Positions 28,548-37,264 are shown, numbered from the stretch's first letter. The stretch: DNA of 64,000 nt from Azospirillum thiophilum (GCF_001305595.1 NZ_CP012401.1:1107501-1171500), one strand, 5' to 3'. The notes: generated by a model from the letters alone, not told the origin. Translations and numbers: made by a program.

Positions 28548-30047
28548 ATGTCCATCGCCAAGCAGGGCTTCACCCTGGCGGCTTTCGCAGCATTGGCATT
28601 GGCCGCCGAATTGGCCGCCGGTCCGGCCACGGCCCAGCCGCGCACCGACCTCGTGGTCGGCATGGCGCTGGAGCCGCCGCATCTGGACCCCACTGCCGGG
28701 GCGGCCGGCGCCATCAAGGAAGTCACCTACGCCAACCTGTTCGAGCCTTTGCTGCGGGTCGATGCCGACGGCAGGCTGGTTCCCGGCCTGGCGGAACGCT
28801 GGTCCGTGTCGGAAGACGGGCTGACCTACCGCTTCAGCCTGCGGCCCGGCGCGAAGTTCCATGACGGCAGCGCCGCCGATTCGGCCGACGTGAAGTTCAC
28901 GCTGGACCGGGCCCGCGCGGCGTCGTCGGTCAACGCCCAGAAGGCCTATTTCACCCCGATCGCCTCCGTGGAGACCCCCGACCCCAAGACGGCGGTGGTC
29001 ACGCTGTCGCGGCCCGACGGCCTCTTCCTGTTCCATATGGCCAGCGGCGACGCCGCCATCGTCGCCCCGGAGACGGCGGCGACCAACAAGCAGAAGCCGG
29101 TTGGCACCGGCCCCTTCAAGTTCGAGCGTTGGGTTGCCGGCGACCGGGTGGTGCTGGTCCGCAACCCGGACTATGACGGCGTGAAGCCGAAGCTGGACCG
29201 GGTGTCCTTCCGCTTCATCAGCGATCCCGCCGCCCAGGTCGCAGCCCTGAAGGCCGGCGACGTCGATGCCTTCACCCTGTTCAGCACCTACGAGGCGCTG
29301 GCCGAGTTCCGCAGCGACCCGAAATTCACCGTCATGGTCGGCTCGACCGAGGGCGAGACGGTGCTGTCCACCAACAACGCCCGCAAGCCCTTCGACGATG
29401 TCCGCGTCCGCCGGGCCATGGCCCATGCCATCGACCGCAAGACACTGATCGAGGGCGTGCTGTACGGCAACGGCGCCGCCATCGGCAGCCATTTCCCGCC
29501 GCACCGCGAAGGCTATGTCGACCTGACCGGGCTCTATCCCTACGATCCGGCAAAGGCGAAGGCGCTGCTGGTCGAGGCCGGCTATCCCGACGGTTTCGAC
29601 ACGACGCTGCGCCTGCCGCCGCCGCCCTATGCCCGGCGAGGCGGCGAACTGGTCGCCGCCATGCTGGCCGAAGTCGGCATCCGCGCGAAGATCGAGCCGA
29701 TGGAATGGGCCTCCTGGCTGGAGAAGGTGTTCAAGGGCAAGGATTACGACCTGTCGATGATCGCCCACACCGAACCGCTGGACATCGACATCTATGCCCG
29801 CCCCGACTACTACTTCAATTACCGGAGCGACCGCTTCAACGCCCTGAACGACGAGCTGAACCGCACCCAGGATGCCGCGAAGCGCAATGCGCTGTATGGC
29901 GAGGAGCAGAGGATCCTGGCGGAGGATGCGGTCAACGGCTTCCTCTTCATGCTGCCGTCGGTGACGGTGCAGAAGGCGTCGCTGACCGGCCTTTGGGTGA
30001 ACCGCCCGGTCCAGGCCAACGACGTCACCGCCGCCGCCTGGAAGTGA
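28548..30047 (+). CDS. peptide ABC transporter substrate-binding protein
   Basis: Periplasmic binding protein of 499 residues (SBP family 5, the dipeptide/oligopeptide class). It has a signal peptide (hydrophobic about 8-28, ending ATAQP). Family motifs are LVVGMALEPPHLDP at the mature start, LAERWSVSEDGLTYRFSLRPGAKFHDGS, and VRRAMAHAIDRKTLIEGVLYG. The ATG at 28548 follows GGGGGAG; the frame from 28470 lacks a site. It is the first gene of a set with two permeases. The ligand is not identifiable beyond a peptide-like compound. Confidence 0.93.
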   Translation: MSIAKQGFTLAAFAALALAAELAAGPATAQPRTDLVVGMALEPPHLDPTAGAAGAIKEVTYANLFEPLLRVDADGRLVPGLAERWSVSEDGLTYRFSLRPGAKFHDGSAADSADVKFTLDRARAASSVNAQKAYFTPIASVETPDPKTAVVTLSRPDGLFLFHMASGDAAIVAPETAATNKQKPVGTGPFKFERWVAGDRVVLVRNPDYDGVKPKLDRVSFRFISDPAAQVAALKAGDVDAFTLFSTYEALAEFRSDPKFTVMVGSTEGETVLSTNNARKPFDDVRVRRAMAHAIDRKTLIEGVLYGNGAAIGSHFPPHREGYVDLTGLYPYDPAKAKALLVEAGYPDGFDTTLRLPPPPYARRGGELVAAMLAEVGIRAKIEPMEWASWLEKVFKGKDYDLSMIAHTEPLDIDIYARPDYYFNYRSDRFNALNDELNRTQDAAKRNALYGEEQRILAEDAVNGFLFMLPSVTVQKASLTGLWVNRPVQANDVTAAAWK

Positions 30048-30103
30048 GGGCGGGCCGGTGAGGCTGGATCAATGATGATGTCGGGCAAGTAAGGATCGCC
30101 CCG

Positions 30104-31054
30104 GTGCTCGCCTTCCTGCTGCGACGGCTGTTCAGCCTGATCGTCACCGTCTGGCTCGCCACCGTCGCGGTCTTCGCGGTGCTGCAACTGGTGCCGGGCG
30201 ACCCGGCATTGCTGATGCTGGGCGTCAACGCGCAGCCGGACACGCTGGCGGCGCTGCGTTCCCAGATGGGGCTCGACCAGCCGGTTCCGGTCCGCTACCT
30301 GCACTGGGTCGGCGGGCTGGCCCGCGGCGACCTCGGCGTTAGCCTGACCTATGCACGCCCGGTCGCCGAGCTGGTGGCGGAGCGGCTGGCGGTCACCCTG
30401 CCGCTGGCCCTGCTGGCGCTGGCGCTCAGCACGCTGGCCGCCCTGCCGCTCGGCCTGCTGGCCGCGGCGCGGCGGGGCAGGGGCGGCGACTGGGCGGTGC
30501 TGGGCTTCGCGCAGTTCGGCGTGTCGATGCCCAGCTTCTGGATCGCGATCCTGCTGATCCTGCTGTTCTCCCTGACGCTGCACTGGTTTCCGGCCGGAGG
30601 CTTTCCCGGCTGGGATGGCGGCATCGGTCCGGCGCTGCATGCGCTGGTCCTGCCCGCGCTGGCGCTGGCCGTGCCGGAGGCCGCCATCCTCGCCCGCGTC
30701 ACCCGTACCGCCGTGCTCGACACGCTGGGCGAGGACCATGTCCGCACCGCCCGCGCCAAGGGGGTGGGCCGGGTCGCCGTGCTCCTGCGCCACGCCCTGC
30801 CCAACGCCCTGATCCCGGTGGCGACGGTGCTGGGGTTGCAGATCTCCTTCCTGGTCGCCGGTGCGGTGGTGGTGGAGAATGTCTTCACCCTGCCGGGGCT
30901 GGGACGCCTGCTCTACCAGGCCATCGGCCAGCGCGACCTGATCGTCGTGCAGGGGGTGGTCGTGCTGCTGGCGCTGTTCGTGGTGGTGGTGAACGCCCTG
31001 GTGGACATCGCCTGCGCGCTTGCCGATCCGCGGCCGAAGGGAGGGGCGTCGTGA
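30104..31054 (+). CDS. peptide ABC transporter permease, DppB type
   Basis: Inner-membrane permease of 316 residues with about six helices. MLAFLLRRLFSLIVTVWLATVAVFAVL is the classic DppB N-terminus and VPGDPA the following loop. The EAA-like cytoplasmic loop that contacts the ATPase is EDHVRTARAKGVGRVAVLLRHALPNALIPV. The start is a GTG at 30104 after AAGTAAGGA. The stop overlaps the next permease by 4 bp (GTGA). It presumably pairs with the DppC-type permease and the binding protein upstream. Confidence 0.93.
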   Translation: MLAFLLRRLFSLIVTVWLATVAVFAVLQLVPGDPALLMLGVNAQPDTLAALRSQMGLDQPVPVRYLHWVGGLARGDLGVSLTYARPVAELVAERLAVTLPLALLALALSTLAALPLGLLAAARRGRGGDWAVLGFAQFGVSMPSFWIAILLILLFSLTLHWFPAGGFPGWDGGIGPALHALVLPALALAVPEAAILARVTRTAVLDTLGEDHVRTARAKGVGRVAVLLRHALPNALIPVATVLGLQISFLVAGAVVVENVFTLPGLGRLLYQAIGQRDLIVVQGVVVLLALFVVVVNALVDIACALADPRPKGGAS

Positions 31055-31878
31055 GGGCGCGGCTTCCCCTCTCCCTGCGCCTTGGCGCCGTGCTGACCGC
31101 GCTGCTGGTGGCGCTGGCGCTGCTGTCGCTGCTGTGGACCCCCTATCCGGCCGAACAGATCCGCGTGCTCGCCCGGCTGAAGCCGCCGAGCGCCGCGCAC
31201 TGGCTCGGAACCGACCATTTTGGGCGGGACGTGCTGTCGATGATCATGGTCGGAGCCCGCAATTCGCTGGCGGTGGGAGCGGCTGCGGTAGGGCTCGGGC
31301 TGCTCGGCGGGGTGCCGCTCGGGCTGCTGGCCGCCGCGCTGGGGCGCTGGGGGGACGAGGTGGTGGCGCGGCTTGGCGATCTGGTCTTCGCCTTTCCCGC
31401 CGTGCTGTCGGCGATCCTGCTGACCGCGGTGCTCGGCGCCGGGGCGGTCAACGTCGTGCTGGCCTTGGCGCTGTTCAACGCCGCGGTGTTGGCGCGTGTC
31501 ACCCGCGGAGCGGCGCTGGCGGTGTGGCGGCGGCCCTTCGTCGGCGCCGCGCTGGCGCTGGGTCGCGGGCCGCTGTCGGTGACGCTGGTGCATGTGCTGC
31601 CCAACATCGCCGGCATCGTCGTGGTGCAGGCCACCGTCCTGTTCGCCGTCGCCATCGTCAACGAGGCGGCGCTGAGCTATCTCGGGCTCGGCATCCAGCC
31701 GCCGAGCCCGAGCTGGGGCAAGATGCTGGGCGATGCGCAGACCCACCTGTTCACCGCCCCCCTGCAGGCGGTCTTCCCCGGCGTGGCGATCGCGCTCGGC
31801 GTGATGGGGCTGACGATGCTGGGGGATGGCTTGCGCGACTGGCTCGACCCGCGGCACCGGTCGTCCGGACTGTTGTAG
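31051..31878 (+). CDS. peptide ABC transporter permease, DppC type
   Basis: Inner-membrane permease of 275 residues. HWLGTDHFGRDVLSMIMVGARNSLAVG is the diagnostic DppC/OppC segment, and LGRGPLSVTLVHVLPNIAGIVVVQ is the ATPase-contact loop. The GTG start overlaps the DppB stop by 4 bp, so both are cotranslated. No ATP-binding subunit follows; the next gene runs the other way, so the ATPase must be encoded elsewhere or shared. Confidence 0.93.
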   Translation: MRARLPLSLRLGAVLTALLVALALLSLLWTPYPAEQIRVLARLKPPSAAHWLGTDHFGRDVLSMIMVGARNSLAVGAAAVGLGLLGGVPLGLLAAALGRWGDEVVARLGDLVFAFPAVLSAILLTAVLGAGAVNVVLALALFNAAVLARVTRGAALAVWRRPFVGAALALGRGPLSVTLVHVLPNIAGIVVVQATVLFAVAIVNEAALSYLGLGIQPPSPSWGKMLGDAQTHLFTAPLQAVFPGVAIALGVMGLTMLGDGLRDWLDPRHRSSGLL

Positions 31879-31887
31879 AGGGGGTGG

Positions 31888-33540
31888 TCAGCCCACCTGC
31901 CGCGTCCGCTCCGACAGCTCGATCAGGTCCATCAGCTCGTTGCTCTTCCAGTAGCGCGACTTGCCGACCTCGGTGCGGGCGGTGGCGACGAGGTCGTCGA
32001 TGATGGCCTGTTCGTCGGTGCCAAGCGTGCCGCCGCGTTCCAGCCGGTGCGACAGCAGGCGGGTCATGTTCTGGCTGAAGGTCGGGATCCAGCCGCTGAC
32101 CCGCTGGCCGAACACGCCGGCCAGCGCATTGACGCGCAGCAGATGCTCCATCCGTTCGTCGAGCGGGTCGGTCTCCTCGAACTTCATCGCCTTCTCGACG
32201 TTGGCGCGCATCTCTTCCAGCAGGGTCTCGCGCCACTTCACCAGGTCGTAGGTCTCGAATCCGAACTCGCGCGACATCGCCTGCCAGCGCCACAGCAAGC
32301 GGTTCAGCCAGACGATGTCGGCATGGTCGATGACGGGCTGGCGCCGGGCGGCGGCGGCCTGGGCGGAGCGTTCCAGCGCCACGGTGGTGACGCGCGAACC
32401 GATGATCTTCGCCGCCTGGGTCCAGGCGTTGCGGAAGGCGGGTTCGCTGCGCCGGTCCTCCATCAGGCCGGAGGATGTCGCGGCGTGGACCAGCTGGTCC
32501 AGCCGCTGTACCAGGGCCTCCAGCCGCGCCTTCTCCTTGGCGCTGGGGCGGATGGCGGAGCCGGGAACGCGGTCGTTCAGCTTGAGCACGACGCTCAGCG
32601 CCGCGGTCAGCGCCCGGGTGACCCCGATGAAATGGCCGGTCAGCGCCGCGGTCACGGCGTCGCCGCGGCCGGGATCGACACCGCTCTGACGGATGTAGAG
32701 CGCGGCGACGGCGTAGTTGCGCTTCGTCGTCACCACCGACAACGGCAGCAGGTTCGCCAGATCGTCGCCGCAGCGGTCGCGCAGTTGGTCCGTCGCGTCC
32801 AGCAGGCGGTCGGCCATCCGGTTCGCCTCCGCCTCGTCGGCGCAGGATGCCGGGAAATCCTCCAGCCGGTCGGCGACCGGCTTCACCGCGCCTTCGGCAT
32901 TGGCCAGGATCAGATGCATCAGCCGCAGCGTGCCGATGTCGATGGCCGGCGTCTTTTCCAGGAAGCCCGACATCAGCCGGGTACGGCGCGGCCGGTTGCG
33001 CGACAGTCCGGCCAGCAACTCGTCCACCGCCTTCTTGTTGGTCAGGACGGTGTCCAGATGCCTGACCGCTGCGACGCGCATCCGCTCCTTCATCACCATG
33101 GCGACGGGGGAGCGCAGCACGCGGTCGATCACGTCGCCGCGTGCCATCTCGTCCAACATCTCCTGCGCCTCGACCGCCAGCAGCGGAAAGGCGTCGCGGC
33201 TCATCGCCTCCCACAAGGCGCCGACATCGACCCGCTGCAGCATGCCGGGGATGACGACGCCGGCATGGTACAGCACGTCGTCGTCGATCAGGAAGGCTTC
33301 GAACAGGTTGGTGAACAGGCGCCGGGCCCGGTTGGTGCGCTGGCGGTTCAGATACTCGATGACATATTGGCGGACGAGCTGGACGCGGTCGGCCGGCTCG
33401 CTGTCCATGCCCTCGATCTCGCTGAGGAGGCTGTAGACGAGGCTGGCCGGCAGCCGGGTGACCAGCGCGTCGATCTTCCGCCGCAACTCGTCCTGGTGAG
33501 GCTCGTCCGGGCGGGTGTCGCCAGATGGGTCGTCGGTCAT
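31888..33540 (-). CDS. uncharacterised 550-residue protein, paralogue of the gene at 13323-15062
   Basis: No family is recognised. The product looks soluble and mostly helical. It aligns by eye with the 579-residue protein at 13323-15062 over nearly the whole length: ARRLFTNLFEAFLIDD at 72-87, LQRVDVGALW at 101-110, IDHADIVWLNRLLWRW, ERMEHLLRVNALAGVFGQRVSGWI, and DEQAIIDDLVATARTEVGKSRYWKSNELMDLIELSERTR near the C-terminus. It lacks the long Ser/Gly-rich N-terminal extension. The ATG at 33540 has no strong ribosome site. It converges on the peptide permease with only 9 bp between stops and is a single-gene unit by orientation. The function is unknown. Confidence 0.87.
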   Translation of the reverse strand: MTDDPSGDTRPDEPHQDELRRKIDALVTRLPASLVYSLLSEIEGMDSEPADRVQLVRQYVIEYLNRQRTNRARRLFTNLFEAFLIDDDVLYHAGVVIPGMLQRVDVGALWEAMSRDAFPLLAVEAQEMLDEMARGDVIDRVLRSPVAMVMKERMRVAAVRHLDTVLTNKKAVDELLAGLSRNRPRRTRLMSGFLEKTPAIDIGTLRLMHLILANAEGAVKPVADRLEDFPASCADEAEANRMADRLLDATDQLRDRCGDDLANLLPLSVVTTKRNYAVAALYIRQSGVDPGRGDAVTAALTGHFIGVTRALTAALSVVLKLNDRVPGSAIRPSAKEKARLEALVQRLDQLVHAATSSGLMEDRRSEPAFRNAWTQAAKIIGSRVTTVALERSAQAAAARRQPVIDHADIVWLNRLLWRWQAMSREFGFETYDLVKWRETLLEEMRANVEKAMKFEETDPLDERMEHLLRVNALAGVFGQRVSGWIPTFSQNMTRLLSHRLERGGTLGTDEQAIIDDLVATARTEVGKSRYWKSNELMDLIELSERTRQVG

Positions 33541-33729
33541 GCGCGAGTTGGGACGCGGTGTTGTGAAGCGATGATGTGAGGCAGGCGGGCGCGGACGTTC
33601 CGTGAGCCCGGTTGTAGTCCGGGAACGGTAAATTTTTTGTGATGCTCTTCGATATGGCCGGCCCGTATGCCGCGGCCACCGCGAAACCGGCGGAGACCGC
33701 GGCTGAGGTGCCGCATCAACCGTTTGGCG

Positions 33730-34224
33730 TCAGCCGTTCCGCTGCTTGGCGATCGGCTGCGAGAATTGCAGTTCGATGTCCCAGGGGAAATGGATCCAGG
33801 TGTCCTGGCTGACTTCGGTGATGAAGGTGTCGACCAGCGGCCGGCCAGCCGGCTTGGCGTAGACGGTTGCGAAATGCGCCTTGGGCAGCATCTTGCGCAC
33901 GACCACCGCGGTCTTGCCGGTATCGACCAGGTCGTCGATGATCAGCCAGCCCTCGCCGTCGCCGGCATTGGCGCCCTCGACCCCCTTCAGCACCATCGCC
34001 TCGCGCTGGTTCTGATGGTCGTAGCTGGAGACGCAGACGGTGTCGATCATCCGGATCTCGAGCTCGCGCGCGATGATCGCCGCGGGAACCATGCCGCCGC
34101 GCGTGATCGCGATGATGCCCTTCCACGGGCCGCGGTCGATCAGGCGCCAGGCCAGCGCCTTGGCATTGCGGTGGAGCTCTTCCCAGGACACCGGGAAATG
34201 CTTGTTGAAGGGGGCTTCGGCCAC
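33730..34224 (-). CDS. gpt: xanthine phosphoribosyltransferase
   Basis: Purine salvage enzyme of 164 residues that converts xanthine or guanine with PRPP to the nucleotide. It matches Gpt closely: [40 protein letters not shown], the PRPP loop [12 protein letters not shown] at 94-105, and [20 protein letters not shown]. The start is the GTG at 34224 with GGAGAG about 10 bp upstream; a frame reaching 34284 adds unlikely residues. Confidence 0.92.
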   Translation of the reverse strand: MAEAPFNKHFPVSWEELHRNAKALAWRLIDRGPWKGIIAITRGGMVPAAIIARELEIRMIDTVCVSSYDHQNQREAMVLKGVEGANAGDGEGWLIIDDLVDTGKTAVVVRKMLPKAHFATVYAKPAGRPLVDTFITEVSQDTWIHFPWDIELQFSQPIAKQRNG

Positions 34225-34349
34225 GGGACTGACTCTCCAGAAACAGCAAGCGGACTGTATAACCCAGCCGCCGCCGCCCGGCAATCCGGGGTGCTTTGCG
34301 TGATCGGGCCGCTCCCCGAAGGCTTGGCGAAAATCGTCGAAAAAAGCGC

Positions 34350-34378
34350 TTGCGGGGCAGGGGGTGTTTGAGTATGTT
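34350..34378 (+). promoter_or_regulatory. promoter of first tRNA-Arg gene
   Basis: -35-like TTGCGG (34350-34355) and -10-like TATGTT (34373-34378), 17 bp apart and about 67 bp before the tRNA. The same layout occurs at the second copy. AGCGCTTGCG and the GTTGCGCGCCTCGACGCC segment after the -10 are shared by both. Confidence 0.6.
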
Positions 34379-34445
34379 GCGCGCCTCGACGCCGACGGCC
34401 TGCCGCCGACGCCGGGGACAGACGGTGGATGTCAGGATATACAAG

Positions 34446-34522
34446 GCGCCCGTAGCTCAGCTGGATAGAGCATCAGACTACGAATCTGAGGGTCAGGAGT
34501 TCGAATCTCTTCGGGCGCGCCA
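34446..34522 (+). tRNA. tRNA-Arg (anticodon ACG), copy 1
   Basis: 77-nt cloverleaf. Acceptor stem GCGCCCG pairs with CGGGCGC, followed by discriminator G and an encoded CCA. The D arm is GCTCAGCTGGATAGAGC. The anticodon loop CTACGAA gives anticodon ACG (reads CGN arginine codons after A34 deamination). The T arm contains GTTCGAATC. It is identical to copy 2. Confidence 0.97.
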
Positions 34523-34542
34523 TCCTCCGCAGCATGACAAGC

Positions 34543-34566
34543 AAGGCCACCTTCGGGTGGCTTTTG
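34543..34566 (+). terminator. terminator after tRNA-Arg copy 1
   Basis: Stem GCCACC/GGTGGC with a TTCG tetraloop, followed by TTTT, 20 bp after the tRNA. Confidence 0.8.
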
Positions 34567-34626
34567 TCGTCTGGGGGCCACCGGAATCCATCTTTTCGAC
34601 ATGTGTCTTTTCTTCGCGAAAAGCGC

Positions 34627-34655
34627 TTGCGCAGGATGAAGGATTTGAGTAGGTT
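34627..34655 (+). promoter_or_regulatory. promoter of second tRNA-Arg gene
   Basis: -35-like TTGCGC (34627-34632) and -10-like TAGGTT (34650-34655) with a 17-bp spacer, 70 bp before the second tRNA. It matches the promoter of copy 1 in spacing and flanks. Confidence 0.58.
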
Positions 34656-34725
34656 GCGCGCCTCGACGCCGGGGGAACACTCCGACGCCGCGGCAGACGG
34701 TAGGTTAAGTGTTAGGATATACAAG

Positions 34726-34802
34726 GCGCCCGTAGCTCAGCTGGATAGAGCATCAGACTACGAATCTGAGGGTCAGGAGTTCGAATCTCTTCGGGCGCGC
34801 CA
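34726..34802 (+). tRNA. tRNA-Arg (anticodon ACG), copy 2
   Basis: Base-for-base identical to copy 1, 280 bp downstream, with encoded CCA and anticodon ACG. It has its own promoter and terminator, so the two are separate transcription units created by duplication. Confidence 0.97.
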
Positions 34803-34835
34803 TCCTTCCTAAAAAAGATCAGGTACTTACGAGTG

Positions 34836-34856
34836 GGCGGCCTTCTGGCCGCCTTT
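34836..34856 (+). terminator. terminator after tRNA-Arg copy 2
   Basis: Stem GGCGGCC/GGCCGCC with loop TTCT, followed by TTT. It differs in sequence from the copy 1 terminator. Confidence 0.75.
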
Positions 34857-34930
34857 CGTCGTTTTGGGCTTCCCACCGTAACCCTTCCGTGGGTCGGATG
34901 GTGCTCTGCGGGGCGCAGAACGGGTATCGA

Positions 34931-35149
34931 TCAGATGAAATCCGGGTCGGTCGGCCGCGAGGGCGGCAGATCGCTGCCGGGAACCGGTACATCGGTGCTG
35001 CCGGGGCCGCCCGGGTCGGGCAGGTCCGGGTTGTCGGTGATCGGCACATCGACGACCGGAACATCCTCGTTCGGACGCGGTTGAGGGCGGGGCGCGGCGG
35101 CAAGGATGCCAGGGACGCCGGTCCCGGCGCCGGTCTCTGCGGTTTGCAT
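34931..35149 (-). CDS. small Pro/Asp-rich protein of unknown function
   Basis: 72-residue open frame with GGAAA about 7 bp before its ATG. It is acidic and rich in proline and aspartate (DVPVVDVPITDNPDLPDPGG), with no signal peptide or membrane segment, so it is probably disordered. No family is recognised. The periodic DVPV...DVPV pattern argues for real coding rather than a shadow frame. The opposite strand has no better candidate. Confidence 0.5.
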   Translation of the reverse strand: MQTAETGAGTGVPGILAAAPRPQPRPNEDVPVVDVPITDNPDLPDPGGPGSTDVPVPGSDLPPSRPTDPDFI

Positions 35150-35362
35150 GGCTCGTTTCCTGTCGGTTGGTCGCTTCGGTCAGGCAGTTCCCCGTTTCAA
35201 CAGCGGATTCCGCAATCCGCTCCCTCATGCGGACCGGTTGACCGATGACGACGAGGGGGTATGCTCTTCGGAGATCACCATCGACGACGAACCACGAATG
35301 GGCGGCGCGAACCGGCGGCGCCCAAACCATAGGCACAGATCATCCGAGGGAAGGACGCAATC

Positions 35363-36211
35363 ATGGGCGGCATGGCAGGGCAGGCGTGGAGCTGGATCCA
35401 GGGCGAATGGGTGGAGGGCAACCCCCCGATCGTCGGACCGCTGTCCCACACGCTGTGGCTCTCTTCGACGGTCTTCGACGGTGCGCGCGCCTTCCAGGGT
35501 GTCGCTCCCGACCTCGATCTCCACTGCGCCCGCGCCATCCGCTCGGCCCAGGTCATGGGGCTGGAACCGATGGTGACCGCGGGTGAGATCGAGGAGCTGT
35601 GCTGGGACGGCATCCGGCGTTTCCCCAAGGAGGCGGAGCTCTACGTCCGTCCGATGTTCTACGCCGAGGACGGTTTCGTTTCGCCGGCCCCGGAGAGCAC
35701 GCGCTTTGTCCTGTCGATCTACGAGGATCCGCTGCCGAAGCCGACCGGCTTCGCCGCCTGCATCTCCACCCGCCGCCGGCCGATCCCGAGCATGGCCCCG
35801 ACCGAGGCCAAGGCCGCCTGCCTGTACCCCAATGCCGGGCTGGCGCTGGTCGAGGCGCGCAAGCGCGGCTTCCAGAACGCCATCATGCTGGACGCCATCG
35901 GGAACGTGGCGGAATTCGCGACCTCCAACATCTTCATCGCCAAAAACGGTGTGGTCCGCACGCCGGTGCCCAACGGCTGCTTCCTGAACGGCATCACCCG
36001 CCAGCGCATCATCGCCCTGCTGCGTGCTGACGGCTTCACCGTGGAGGAATGCACCCTCACCCCGCATGACGTGCTGGAGGCCGACGAGGTCTTCTCCACC
36101 GGCAACCATGCCAAATGCGTTCCGGTGACGAAGGTGGAAGACCGGAGCTTCGCCGCCGGGCCGTGTTTCGAGCGGGCGCGGGCGCTCTACTGGGAATATG
36201 CCTTCCGCTGA
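35363..36211 (+). CDS. branched-chain amino acid aminotransferase (class IV)
   Basis: PLP-dependent fold-type IV aminotransferase of 282 residues, probably acting on Leu, Ile and Val with 2-oxoglutarate. The PLP lysine is K150 in APTEAKAAC. NVAEFATSNIFI and PNGCFLNGITRQRII are the conserved cofactor-binding motifs. The length is slightly short for IlvE (about 300), and a D-amino-acid or aminodeoxychorismate-type specificity cannot be excluded. The start ATG at 35363 follows AGGGAAGGACGCAATC. Confidence 0.85.
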   Translation: MGGMAGQAWSWIQGEWVEGNPPIVGPLSHTLWLSSTVFDGARAFQGVAPDLDLHCARAIRSAQVMGLEPMVTAGEIEELCWDGIRRFPKEAELYVRPMFYAEDGFVSPAPESTRFVLSIYEDPLPKPTGFAACISTRRRPIPSMAPTEAKAACLYPNAGLALVEARKRGFQNAIMLDAIGNVAEFATSNIFIAKNGVVRTPVPNGCFLNGITRQRIIALLRADGFTVEECTLTPHDVLEADEVFSTGNHAKCVPVTKVEDRSFAAGPCFERARALYWEYAFR

Positions 36212-36492
36212 TCGCGGAGCGCGACCGCCGCCCGGCGGTGATGGGCCAGCGTGGCGGCCAGCCGGGCCAGCCACGCGTCGGCCCGCGCGGTTGCGGCGCT
36301 TTGCGTCCGGCGTCGGCCCGCGACCGCGAGGCGTGCCTCGGCCGCCAGCGACTCATGCAGATGGAGGGCGGCAGCGCGGCGCAGGGCGTTGGCGCGGGTT
36401 TCTCCGCCGAGGAGGACCACCCGCAGGTCGCTCTGCGGCGGTCGGCCGTCATGGGTACGGAGCAGGGCGTCGAGGCGGGAGGCGCGGTCCAT
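36187..36492 (-). CDS. possible small basic protein
   Basis: 101-residue frame, arginine- and alanine-rich and helical in appearance, opening MDRASRLDALLRTHDGRPP. Its end overlaps the aminotransferase gene by 25 bp. No clear ribosome site precedes the ATG and no family is recognised. It may be real, but high-GC DNA also makes frames like this by chance. Confidence 0.35.
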   Translation of the reverse strand: MDRASRLDALLRTHDGRPPQSDLRVVLLGGETRANALRRAAALHLHESLAAEARLAVAGRRRTQSAATARADAWLARLAATLAHHRRAAVALRDQRKAYSQ

Positions 36493-36631
36493 GGAGTGGA
36501 CGATAGCGCTTGCCGGATCTGGCTGTAAAGGCTAATTTTCCTAGGATAGGTGGCCGCGGGAAAAGGTATTTCCCCCCCAGGATACCATCTTGCAAAAGAC
36601 TGGGAGAGGGGCGGCCGGACCGTGGTCTGCC

Positions 36632-37264
36632 TTACTGGCTGGCCCAGATGATCCTTGCCATCCAGGCGACGTCCGACAGCGGGATGCTGCGGTCGGGATG
36701 GGCGTGGTTGATCGACAGCAGTTCGATCTTCGTCGCGGTTTCGCGGATCAACTGCTTGGCCATCACCTCGCCGCCCCTGGTGCGGACGACGACGCGGTCG
36801 TTGCGGCGGATTTGTGCGGCAGGGGAGACGATGATGGTGTCGCCGTCGCGGTAGACCGGTTCCATGCTGTCGCCGGAAATCTCAAGCGCATAAGCATGGG
36901 GGTCGCCCAGGCTGGGGAAAAGCAGCTCGTCCCAGCCGCTGCCGGCGGGGAAACCGGCATCGTCGAAATAGCCGGCGGACCCGGCCTGTGCGTAGCCGAT
37001 CACCGGAACCCGCTGCAGCGGATTGGTGCCGGTGCCGTCGCCGACCAGAGTGACGAATTCCGACAGCGAAGCGCCGGTGGCGTCCAGCACCTTGGAGATG
37101 CTTTCAGTCGACGGCCAGCGCAGCTTGCCGTCGCTGGTCGTGCGCTTGCTCTTGTTGAAGGTCGTCGGATCCAGTCCGGCGCGCCGCGCCAGTCCGGAAG
37201 CGGAAAACCCGTGCTGCGCCGCGAGGCGGTCGATGGCCCGCCAGATATCCGTGTGTTTCAGCAT
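36632..37264 (-). CDS. LexA/CI-like S24 family transcriptional regulator
   Basis: Phage-repressor-type protein of 210 residues. An N-terminal helix-turn-helix (about 10-45: GFSASGLARRAGLDPTTFNKSK) is joined to a C-terminal S24 peptidase domain. The catalytic pair is present: S133 in ISGDSMEP and K170 in GGEVMAK. A possible self-cleavage site, Ala94-Gly95, lies in VPVIGYAQAGSAG. Together these suggest a repressor cleaved during RecA activation, but many relatives are stable. It is divergent from the phage-like genes at 37435 onward, with 170 bp between, so it probably controls them. The frame is full length. Confidence 0.88.
   Translation of the reverse strand: MLKHTDIWRAIDRLAAQHGFSASGLARRAGLDPTTFNKSKRTTSDGKLRWPSTESISKVLDATGASLSEFVTLVGDGTGTNPLQRVPVIGYAQAGSAGYFDDAGFPAGSGWDELLFPSLGDPHAYALEISGDSMEPVYRDGDTIIVSPAAQIRRNDRVVVRTRGGEVMAKQLIRETATKIELLSINHAHPDRSIPLSDVAWMARIIWASQ

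Noticed and set aside
27168-29768. 866-codon open frame on the - strand
   Set aside because: Antisense to the flavin reductase and the peptide-binding protein, both well supported.
34457-34530. Open frame encoding a PVAQLDRAS-type peptide, seen again at 34737-34810
   Set aside because: The sequence is the tRNA-Arg gene read as protein, a well-known false prediction. The cloverleaf and encoded CCA show it is RNA.
34827-35336. 169-codon open frame on the - strand
   Set aside because: Arg/Pro-rich with no ribosome site; the 72-codon frame at 34931-35149 in another register is more protein-like.
36541-36590. Possible operator pairs GGTAT/ATACC near the S24 regulator's 3' side
   Set aside because: Only 5-bp arms with a long spacer; not convincing.
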